From: Candidatus Fermentibacteraceae bacterium
Lineage (GTDB): Bacteria; Fermentibacterota; Fermentibacteria; Fermentibacterales; JCC-6
Assembly: GCA_021162285.1 (NCBI GenBank)
Contig: JAGGYZ010000008.1
Coordinates: 1 to 7,074 of the forward strand
DNA: 7,074 bases
Direction: 5' to 3'
This document shows positions 1 through 5,588 of the stretch, in pieces. The notes beneath the pieces are model-generated. The model saw only the letters and a list, made by a program, of their open reading frames with translations, searched no databases and was not told where the DNA came from. Position 1 is the stretch's first letter; each line of letters opens with the position of its first letter. A program made the position numbers and the translations under genes.

Positions 1-231
1 ATCCAGCAGATGAATCATGCCTGTCTGCAGAATGGTAGACCTGCGGACATCCTCAACACTGTAAACAGGCGAACATTCTGCAGACTTGACGGTAATTCCT
101 TTTGCTTTCATTCGATCAATATACTCCTGCTTGTATACTGGCGACCCGGTTTTCTTATCTATTTTTCCAATCGAGACCCGTCTGTTACGGTTTCCCCCCC
201 GGAATGGCCGTGTATGAACAATTGCATACAT
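1..231 (-). CDS. Transposase N-terminal fragment, DDE type (IS1634/IS4-like), partial at left edge
   Basis: Seen: an open minus-strand frame of 77 codons starts with ATG at 231 and is still open at the window edge, so the 3' part is missing. A TAG in the same frame lies six bases upstream, which makes this ATG the first possible start; no good Shine-Dalgarno precedes it. The product is basic. Residues 18-37 contain RVSIGKIDKKTG followed by a PVYKQEY stretch, then a segment (about 62-77) with SVEDVRRSTILQTG. The combination of a basic start, an 'IGKID..TG.PVYK.EY' block and a 'VEDVR.STI...G...LLD' block is typical, from memory, of the N-terminus of IS1634/IS4-superfamily transposases, which cut and paste their own insertion sequence. 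The DDE catalytic residues would lie outside the window, so activity cannot be judged. A run of seven G (codons 11-13) is a possible slippage site. The family is inferred from pattern alone; a non-transposase protein is less likely. Confidence 0.6.
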   Translation of the reverse strand, partial: MYAIVHTRPFRGGNRNRRVSIGKIDKKTGSPVYKQEYIDRMKAKGITVKSAECSPVYSVEDVRRSTILQTGMIHLLD

Positions 232-265
232 ATTCTATTTATGAATGAACGAATGTATACCGCCC

Positions 266-297
266 ATTATACACAACAGTGTTCCTATTGGCTACAA
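266..297 (-). promoter_or_regulatory. Candidate promoter for the transposase gene
   Basis: On the minus strand a perfect TATAAT (271 to 266) lies about 35 bases upstream of the transposase ATG. The best -35-like hexamer, TTGTAG (297 to 292), is 20 bases away, longer than the ideal 17, and no extended -10 is present. A hexamer match alone is weak evidence, but the location fits a transposase promoter. Confidence 0.3.
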
Positions 298-405
298 CTA
301 TCTGCCGGTTTTATCGAGTGCTTTCCCGGGCTCTGATTTGATTCGATCTGGATGATGACAGAGATTCCTGTGGTATCTTTGCTTTCTACCGGTCAGTGGA
401 TTCTC

Positions 406-445
406 CGCCCTGGTCCAGTGCAATTGAGTGCTCTGTACCAGGGCG
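406..445 (-). terminator. 40-base near-perfect hairpin past the last operon gene, possible terminator
   Basis: CGCCCTGGT (406-414) pairs with ACCAGGGCG (437-445). After a C/T mismatch, CAG pairs with CTG; after a T/T mismatch, GCA pairs with TGC, leaving a six-base loop (423-428). That gives 15 base pairs with two symmetric mismatches. On the minus strand it begins 14 bases after the stop codon at 460-462, where a terminator or 3' stabilising hairpin would sit. No T run follows on that strand (the next bases read GAGAATCC), so it is not a classical intrinsic terminator. It may instead protect the mRNA 3' end, act with Rho, or be a palindromic unit tied to the mobile element. Confidence 0.45.
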
Positions 446-459
446 TTGCGCGAAAGCAG

Positions 460-2259
460 TTACTTTTTGTTTAGATAGGTGTCTATACCCTTTGCGGCAA
501 TGTAACCGTTTGCAATTCCATGAATCACATCGGGGCCCTGTATGATGTCTCCACCGACGAAAAGCCACTGAAGGCTGGACTGGAAGCTGTCGTCAACTTC
601 GATTCTACCTCTTGGGCTGAACTTCAGATCTGACTTGATGCCTTCGGACAGATAAGAAAGGTCCATACCCTGGCCGATTGATTCCACAACCATATCAGCC
701 TTGAAGAACTTCTTCTGATCCTCGTCAAATTTCGGGCTGAATCTGCCGTTCTCATCAAACACGGAAAGACACTTCACCACATGAAGACCATACACTTTCC
801 CGTCTCTGATCTCTATCTCCTTGGGACCCCAGCCTGGGTCGATTACGGCATTTTCCTCACGGGCTTCCACAACTTCTTCAACATCTGCAGGCATGATGTC
901 CTCAGCTTCCAGACATGTTGCCAGCACCTGTACTTTCCCGTACTTCAGGTTCTGCAGTCGTGCAAGGGTTCTAGTGATATCCATTGCAACATTACCGCCA
1001 CCTATGACTACTATGTTTTCCGCAACATCTATCTCGTTGCCAAGAGTTACTTCACGAAGAAGATCGGTTGCGAAATAAACTCTCTTGTTGTCGGCGCCCG
1101 GAACCCTCGTGCTTCTGCCAAGATGAAGACCGGTTCCGGCAAATACGGCATCGTAGCTGCCGTGCAGTTCTTCAAGTGTGATATCTGTACCCACACGGGT
1201 ATTGAACTGAATCTCAACGCCCAGCGACCTGATGTAGTCTATATCCTTGTCGATCTGGTCGTAGGGCAGGCGGTATTCCGGAATACCGTACCTCACCATA
1301 CCTCCAGGATCCGGGAGAGCTTCATAAACCTTTGTTTTGTAGCCCATTATGGCAAGATAGTAAGCTGCGGACAGCCCGGCGGGACCGGCTCCGATAATTG
1401 CAACTTTCCTGTTCAGAACCTCATCTTCCAGATGATCCGTTCCCAGGATTTCACTGTACTTGTCTGCGGGAACCTGATCGACGATGTACCTCTTCAGCCA
1501 TCTGATGGCCAGAGGGTCTCCGTTGTTGTGAAGAGCACATACAGTTTCACACTTGTGGGTACAGATACGGCCGCAGATCTCCGGCATCGGGTTTGTTTCG
1601 TACAGTATTCTCAGGGCATTGTCTATGTCGTCATCTCTTATGGCAGCTATGTAACCCGGGATGTCCATGTGGGCGGGGCATGTGGCAATGCACAGACCGC
1701 ATTCAAGACACCTTTCCGCCTCTTTCATGGCCTGCTCTTTGTTGTATCCCTTAACTATCTCTATGAAGGATTTGTCTCTCTCCTCAGGTTCCAGCTCCTG
1801 CATATCAACCCGTTCGTAGTCGAGAATCTGTATGTCAGGTGATCTTGTGTAACCCTTTTCAGAATCCTGCCATGCAGTTTTGTCTGCCCCTGGAACAAAC
1901 CTGTAGTCTTCCGGGTTGTCTGCTATCCATGTGTACTCATTTGACATTGTGAGCGCTCCTGTGGGGCAAACATCAACGCAAAGGGCACACCAGCAGCACC
2001 GCCCGTAGTCTATCATTGGTCTCAGTCCACTGTCTCCTTCAACAGTCTCCTGGCCTTCTACAGGAACGAGGTCGATGGCATCATTCTGGCAGATCTCTTC
2101 GCAGCTTCCACAACCGATACACTTGCTGAAATCGTTCTTGTGAAATCCTCTGTAGTTTACTGCACCAGGTCTGTCATTTATGGGGTCTTTGATGGTCATG
2201 GGCTTTTTCGCAGCCCTTTCCCATACTCTTAAAGGTGATAATACATCTTTCAGCTTCAT
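460..2259 (-). CDS. NuoI-like ferredoxin domain fused to GltD/NfnB-type FAD-dependent NAD(P) oxidoreductase (599 aa)
   Basis: Probable electron-input/output subunit of the membrane complex, passing electrons between NAD(P)H or ferredoxin and the NuoB-like subunit on the cytoplasmic side. Domains: a NuoI-like part with two [4Fe-4S] motifs (C47, C50, C53, C57 and C88, C91, C94, C98); a linker (about 105-165); a GltD-type helical domain with C184, C187, C190, C194 and C229, C233, C237, C241; FAD Rossmann motif GAGPAG (290-295) with GIPEYRLP (325-332); nucleotide Rossmann motif GGGNVAMD (420-427); and the C-terminal GGD...GPDVIHGIANGYIAA flavin segment (569-589). The Arg-Arg pair that usually follows the second Rossmann fold and grips the NADPH phosphate is absent (residues 446-458 read LATCLEAEDIMPA), which may mean NADH preference. 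The start is ATG 2259, with AGAGGTGA just upstream and a four-base gap after the NuoD-like gene; an open frame to 2316 has no such support. An automatic label of 'glutamate synthase small subunit' would mislead: no large subunit is present. Confidence 0.9.
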   Translation of the reverse strand: MKLKDVLSPLRVWERAAKKPMTIKDPINDRPGAVNYRGFHKNDFSKCIGCGSCEEICQNDAIDLVPVEGQETVEGDSGLRPMIDYGRCCWCALCVDVCPTGALTMSNEYTWIADNPEDYRFVPGADKTAWQDSEKGYTRSPDIQILDYERVDMQELEPEERDKSFIEIVKGYNKEQAMKEAERCLECGLCIATCPAHMDIPGYIAAIRDDDIDNALRILYETNPMPEICGRICTHKCETVCALHNNGDPLAIRWLKRYIVDQVPADKYSEILGTDHLEDEVLNRKVAIIGAGPAGLSAAYYLAIMGYKTKVYEALPDPGGMVRYGIPEYRLPYDQIDKDIDYIRSLGVEIQFNTRVGTDITLEELHGSYDAVFAGTGLHLGRSTRVPGADNKRVYFATDLLREVTLGNEIDVAENIVVIGGGNVAMDITRTLARLQNLKYGKVQVLATCLEAEDIMPADVEEVVEAREENAVIDPGWGPKEIEIRDGKVYGLHVVKCLSVFDENGRFSPKFDEDQKKFFKADMVVESIGQGMDLSYLSEGIKSDLKFSPRGRIEVDDSFQSSLQWLFVGGDIIQGPDVIHGIANGYIAAKGIDTYLNKK

Positions 2260-2263
2260 TTTT

Positions 2264-2271
2264 TCACCTCT
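2264..2271 (-). promoter_or_regulatory. Ribosome binding site for the fusion flavoprotein
   Basis: AGAGGTGA on the minus strand overlaps the TGA stop of the NuoD-like gene. Its GAGG core ends seven bases before ATG 2259, which fixes that start rather than the in-frame ATG at 2316. Confidence 0.7.
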
Positions 2272-3463
2272 CAATTTCCGGTGGACATGTGTGCAGCGAC
2301 ACCATGAGACCGGCAAGGTCGGAAATACTGATGTTTACTGCCAGCTCTTCAAGAACTGAAATTGCGTGGGTGTAGCTGGCACCTCTTGCAAACACCCTTC
2401 TTGGCTTGTCGGATCCGTCGGAAACCATGTAGAACCCGTGTTCACCGCGGGTTGACTCTGCCTTAACATAGGTTTGCCCTGCAGGTATTTTCCAGTTAAG
2501 AAGGTTGGGCATATCTGCCTGTATAGGCCCATCCTGCGGTATTCTGTTAAGAATCTCTGTTACAAGGTCAAGACTCTGGTGAAGATCCCTGTATCTGAGT
2601 TCGGCTCTGGCGTAAGCATCTCCCACGGTGGAAGTAAGCATTTTTACATCCAGCTCTCCGTACTTCACATAGGGGTTGTTGATTCTGATATCGTGTTCCA
2701 TACCGCTTGCACGGGCGTTAGGGCCGACTATGCCGTACTCGTCCACCATCTCAGGCGAGATCACGCCAAGCCCCTGCAGCCTCGACTTGATAATGGCATT
2801 TGAAAGGAAAGTGTTCTCCACATCGTACAGCAGTTTTCTGGTTGTAACTATCAGTTCCCTGGCTCTGTCGCGGAAACCTTCAGGAAGGGTCTTTCTCACT
2901 CCGCCTGGAATCATGTACATGTGGTAAACCCTGCCGCCTGTCATCTCTTCAAACAGGTCAAGCCAGAAATCTCTCATACCTATTGTCCACTGTCCTATAG
3001 CTCCCATGCCCAGAGAACCGGCCTGACCGCCCAGCCACATGAGATAGCTGCCTATCCGTGACATCTCGAGGTTCAGAGTACGAAGCCACAGTGCCCTTTC
3101 AGGTACCTGTATCCCTGCAAGGTCTTCCATCGCCGCAGATACGCAGTACTCGTTGGTGTCCGGTTCGGGCACACAGATACGGCAGACAAGTGGAAAACAC
3201 TGGATGTACCTTCTTCTTTCCATAAGCTTCTCGAAAGCACGGTGCAGGTAACCCATATGGGTTTTCGCGTCGACTATTTCATCTCCGTTTACGATAAGTT
3301 CAACGGCCATGTTACCGGTTACACCGGGATGCTGTGGCCCCTGCCAGAGCTTTGTATACATGTGTGATTCAAGATCGATCACAGGTTTCCCGTTTTCCAT
3401 TCTCGGATACTTGGATCTGTCTGCCTCATAGCCTCTGTATTTGCTCTCAGATAAATTACTCAT
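2264..3463 (-). CDS. NuoD-like/group 4 hydrogenase large-subunit-like protein lacking a full [NiFe] site (MbxL-like, 399 aa)
   Basis: Homologue of the complex I 49-kDa/NuoD subunit and the group 4 [NiFe] hydrogenase large subunit; it would pack against the NuoB-like subunit beneath the NuoH-like anchor. Seen: QGPQHPGVTG near residues 41-50, HRAFEK (74-79), and the first metal-site motif region RICVPEP (95-101), where a hydrogenase has RxCGxC. The C-terminus ends HTCPPEIER (391-399), where a hydrogenase has DPCxxCxxR. In both places the first Cys is kept (C97, C393) and the second is Glu (E100, E396). Additional cysteines are C89, C94 and C107. A bound NiFe(CN)2CO centre is therefore unlikely, and no C-terminal extension for protease maturation exists. 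This is closer to Mbx/Mbs than to Ech or Mbh. Start: ATG 3463 is five bases after AGGAG; ATG 3466 is only two bases away and the open frame reaches 3493. It overlaps the NuoC-like gene by eight bases. Confidence 0.9.
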   Translation of the reverse strand: MSNLSESKYRGYEADRSKYPRMENGKPVIDLESHMYTKLWQGPQHPGVTGNMAVELIVNGDEIVDAKTHMGYLHRAFEKLMERRRYIQCFPLVCRICVPEPDTNEYCVSAAMEDLAGIQVPERALWLRTLNLEMSRIGSYLMWLGGQAGSLGMGAIGQWTIGMRDFWLDLFEEMTGGRVYHMYMIPGGVRKTLPEGFRDRARELIVTTRKLLYDVENTFLSNAIIKSRLQGLGVISPEMVDEYGIVGPNARASGMEHDIRINNPYVKYGELDVKMLTSTVGDAYARAELRYRDLHQSLDLVTEILNRIPQDGPIQADMPNLLNWKIPAGQTYVKAESTRGEHGFYMVSDGSDKPRRVFARGASYTHAISVLEELAVNISISDLAGLMVSLHTCPPEIER

Positions 3464-4016
3464 CATCTCTCCTGATCCTGGGAGATGCCGCATAGTTTTT
3501 GTACATCTTCTCTTTCATGTATTCTTTCGGGTCATTTGTAGATCTGCCGGGACGCTGGTAGAAAGTTCTTTCCGAATATTCCTTTGTATCGAAATCCCTT
3601 CTCATTGGAGGCATTTCCTCCCAGCCCTCCAGAACAAAAGACTCCTCTACCCGCGGTGACCCCGGGAAATTAATACCAAACAACTCGTGAAGTTCACGCT
3701 GGTACTGCCATGCGTGAGCCCACAGCTTGTGTATTGAAGTCATTTCTGCTTTGTCTCTAGCTATCAGAACTTTAACTCCAAGGTTTACTCTGATGTCATA
3801 GTTGTAAAGCATGTAGGTAAGCTGAAACTTCGAATCCTCAAGAAAATCCACCGCCTGAAGGAAGGCAAGATGGGTGAATCCCTCGTTGTTCTTTAAATGT
3901 GAAAGAACCAGCTCAAGCTGACTCTTTTCCACGGTGATAAAGAAGAGATCATCCCTTTGCCTGTTGTAGGCTTTTAGATGGATCATCCCGTTTATCCTTT
4001 TTACTAACTGCTCCAT
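3456..4016 (-). CDS. NuoC-like subunit (30-kDa subunit family, MbxK/EchD-like, 186 aa)
   Basis: Small cytoplasmic structural subunit of complex I-like enzymes; it carries no cofactor and binds the NuoD-like subunit. Seen: an N-terminal alpha/beta portion, then the family signature around residues 94-122, with SIHKLWAHAWQYQRELHELFGINF-type sequence (the complex I form is W..A.WYERE..D.FGI.F.G.P) followed by PGSPR. Residues 131-142 (GWEEMPPMRRDF) match the usual 'W..hPLRKDF'. The tail (143-186) is charged and ends RRDDE. Start: ATG 4016 follows AGGAG by seven bases and sits ten bases after the stop of the NuoB-like gene. Extending to 4094 would add 26 very basic residues lying wholly over the preceding gene, so I reject that. 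Length is close to the C subunits of Ech/Mbx complexes and shorter than many aerobic NuoC proteins. Confidence 0.9.
   Translation of the reverse strand: MEQLVKRINGMIHLKAYNRQRDDLFFITVEKSQLELVLSHLKNNEGFTHLAFLQAVDFLEDSKFQLTYMLYNYDIRVNLGVKVLIARDKAEMTSIHKLWAHAWQYQRELHELFGINFPGSPRVEESFVLEGWEEMPPMRRDFDTKEYSERTFYQRPGRSTNDPKEYMKEKMYKNYAASPRIRRDDE
3469..3473 (-). promoter_or_regulatory. Ribosome binding site for the NuoD-like gene
   Basis: AGGAG lies inside the 3' end of the NuoC-like gene. It is five bases from ATG 3463 and two from ATG 3466, so 3463 is the better start; the tandem ATGs leave a one-codon ambiguity. Confidence 0.6.
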
Positions 4017-4023
4017 GTATTTA

Positions 4024-4028
4024 CTCCT
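4024..4028 (-). promoter_or_regulatory. Ribosome binding site for the NuoC-like gene
   Basis: AGGAG overlaps the TAG stop of the NuoB-like gene and stands seven bases before ATG 4016, deciding that start. Confidence 0.7.
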
Positions 4029-4668
4029 ACCAGTTGTAGTCCGGCATATTCCAGTCTTTGATGATCTCTTTCTGGTTTTTCTTGAACCAGTCAAACTTGT
4101 CCGTGTACTCGTTCATGCCCTCGCACTCACCGGCCACAATCTTCTCCTTCAACCGGTTGAAACCTGCAATAAGAGCTTCAGGGCGGGGCATGCAGCCTGC
4201 GATGTAAACATCAACCGGGATGTAGTAGTCGAGCCTGTTGATGGTGTTGTAGCTGTCGTAGTACATACCGCCGTTTATGGTGCAGCTTCCAAGTGCGATC
4301 ACATACTTGGGCCCCTGCATCTGCTCGTAACTGCGGATAATTCTCTTGATCGTTTTTATTGAAGCATAGCCGCCTACAACAAAAACTGAAGCCTGTCTGG
4401 GTGTGGGCCTTGGAAAAATACCGAACCTGGCCATATCAAATCTGGAGGTCATCAGAGGTCTCAGTTCCGTGGAACCACAACCTGTACCGAACGCAAGCAT
4501 CCACAGAGAGCGGGATCTGGCCCAGTTAAGAAACTGTTCCCAGTACTTGTTGAAGGGATCCACCCGTGTGGGAATAACATCTGCAAAGAACTTGCGTTCC
4601 TCTTCAGGAAGCCCTTCATTTGCGAGCTTCATCTGTTTTTCTATCTCATCTATGTGTTTCCTGTTCAC
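4027..4668 (-). CDS. NuoB-like iron-sulfur subunit with three visible cluster cysteines (MbxJ-like, 213 aa)
   Basis: Homologue of complex I NuoB (20-kDa subunit) and the small subunit of group 4 hydrogenases, which holds the proximal [4Fe-4S] cluster next to the active-site cavity of the D-like subunit. Seen: SRSLWMLAFGTGCGSTEL (52-69), TSRFDMARFG (74-83), PTPRQAS (88-94), LGSCTINGG (126-134) and AGCMPRPEAL (157-166), all in family order and spacing. Cluster cysteines are C64, C129 and C159. Where complex I has CC and hydrogenases have CxxC, only C64 is present, so the fourth ligand is not evident. The C-terminal 45 residues are charged, with an isolated C182. Start: GTG 4668, six bases after GGAGG and overlapping the previous TGA stop by four bases (GTGA). 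An upstream ATG at 4728 would force a 64-base overlap and adds no family-like sequence. The reader should treat V1 as Met. Confidence 0.9.
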   Translation of the reverse strand: MNRKHIDEIEKQMKLANEGLPEEERKFFADVIPTRVDPFNKYWEQFLNWARSRSLWMLAFGTGCGSTELRPLMTSRFDMARFGIFPRPTPRQASVFVVGGYASIKTIKRIIRSYEQMQGPKYVIALGSCTINGGMYYDSYNTINRLDYYIPVDVYIAGCMPRPEALIAGFNRLKEKIVAGECEGMNEYTDKFDWFKKNQKEIIKDWNMPDYNW

Positions 4669-5588
4669 GATGCCCCTCCAAGATATGTAATGTAGATTAT
4701 TGAAAGAACTCCTATAAAGGCCGGCCACTTAAGGAAGAACCTGAAAGACTGCTCAGGTCTGAACCGTGGGTATGCAGCCCCGACAAACACGGAGAACATG
4801 TAGATAAAGAAGGTTTTCAAAATCATTTCCACCAGGGTTGTTGCTCCCCCAAAGAACAGATTCATGAAAAGAACAAGTTTAGCAGCGGCAAACAAGCCTC
4901 TGTTTGTTTGCAGGAGACTCAAGAAACTGCTGTTCATTTCAACAGGAGGGCCAATGGGTATCTCCTGCGGAGCAAGAACTATGCTGAAAGGAGCGTGCAT
5001 GTTCATTCCCAGCATAGAGATCATTGCCGCAATCACAGCCAGAGGGTTGGTTAGCAGAGTCCAGTGCATGAAACCACCCTGCTGAGCGGCAACAATTGAT
5101 GTGATATTCAGCGAGTTGTACTGTATTGCAACAGCAATTACAGCAAGGGAGAATGGTACTTCAAAAGCCGACATCTGAGAAAGTCCCCTTGCTATTCCCA
5201 GAGGAGAGTACGGATGCCCTCCCTGCCCTGCTCCCAGTGCCATTCCCAGCTGCCCGAAGAACACGAAGTACATCACAAGAAGAAGGTCCCCTGCCATGGA
5301 GAAGTTGGAGAACAGAGCCGAGCCAAAGATCACCGGAATGAACAGGTATGTACCCAGCCCTCCTGCCAGCCTGAACACGGGTCCCAGGAAGAACATGTTT
5401 CCGTGTGAAACAGCAACTCTTCTGCTGTAAGTCTGGATTATATCCAGGAACGGCTGCCACACAGGAGGTCCGAACCTGCCGTGAACTCTTGCGTACAGTT
5501 TCCGAACAATTCCACTCAGTGTTAATCCATACACCGTTGCAACGGATACAGAAACAAATGCATATAAAACCTTTGTCCATATACTCAT
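4665..5588 (-). CDS. NuoH-like membrane subunit (MbxM/EchB-like, 307 aa)
   Basis: Membrane anchor linking the soluble redox arm to the ion-pumping arm in complex I-like enzymes. Seen: about eight hydrophobic segments (roughly 6-28, 72-92, 101-121, 141-158, 180-196, 233-252, 256-272, 288-305). The first cytoplasmic loop is RVHGRFGPPVWQPFLD (34-49), the counterpart of the family's RxQGRxGPxxxQPxxD. SPLGIARGLSQMSAFEVP (128-145) carries the conserved helix Glu (E143). The PQEIPIGPPVEMN loop (207-219; E209, E217) faces the D/B subunits. AAYPRFRPEQ...WP (271-289) matches the C-terminal family motif. Start: ATG 5588 shares one base with the stop of the upstream gene (TAATG), with GGGGGT six bases away. 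About 300 residues is normal for Ech/Mbx and shorter than many aerobic NuoH proteins. Confidence 0.92.
   Translation of the reverse strand: MSIWTKVLYAFVSVSVATVYGLTLSGIVRKLYARVHGRFGPPVWQPFLDIIQTYSRRVAVSHGNMFFLGPVFRLAGGLGTYLFIPVIFGSALFSNFSMAGDLLLVMYFVFFGQLGMALGAGQGGHPYSPLGIARGLSQMSAFEVPFSLAVIAVAIQYNSLNITSIVAAQQGGFMHWTLLTNPLAVIAAMISMLGMNMHAPFSIVLAPQEIPIGPPVEMNSSFLSLLQTNRGLFAAAKLVLFMNLFFGGATTLVEMILKTFFIYMFSVFVGAAYPRFRPEQSFRFFLKWPAFIGVLSIIYITYLGGAS
4675..4679 (-). promoter_or_regulatory. Ribosome binding site deciding a GTG start for the NuoB-like gene
   Basis: GGAGG, six bases before GTG 4668, is the strongest Shine-Dalgarno in this part of the window. It lies in the last codons of the NuoH-like gene and supports GTG over the upstream ATG. 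Confidence 0.7.

Larger units (their letters stand above)
232..459. other. Intergenic gap between operon end and transposase gene
   Basis: This 228-base gap holds the end of the operon and, presumably, one end of an insertion sequence. It contains the hairpin at 406-445 and the TATAAT at 266-271. GAGTGCT occurs twice in the same orientation (316-322 and 426-432). The terminal inverted repeat of the element cannot be placed because its partner lies outside the window. No further gene is supported here. Confidence 0.5.

Noticed and set aside
10..336. 108-codon plus-strand open frame at the left end
   Set aside because: The opposite strand encodes a transposase-like N-terminus with family patterns, whereas this product shows none.
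316..432. GAGTGCT direct repeat as a target-site duplication
   Set aside because: Both copies lie on the same side of the transposase gene, and seven bases recurring within about 110 bases is weak evidence without the other element end.
781..1842. 353-codon open frame on the plus strand opposite the flavoprotein gene
   Set aside because: It lies wholly antisense to a strongly supported gene, has no recognisable domain, and is Cys/Val/Phe-rich in the way reverse complements of ferredoxin/flavoprotein genes are. Its length is best explained as a frame shadow.
460..2259. Glutamate synthase small subunit (gltD) as a biosynthetic gene
   Set aside because: The flavin domain is fused to a NuoI-like ferredoxin domain and sits in a complex I-like operon with no glutamate synthase large subunit, so nitrogen assimilation is not supported.
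2264..3463. Active [NiFe] hydrogenase large subunit (Ech or Mbh type)
   Set aside because: Two of the four metal-binding cysteines are Glu and the protein has no C-terminal maturation extension.
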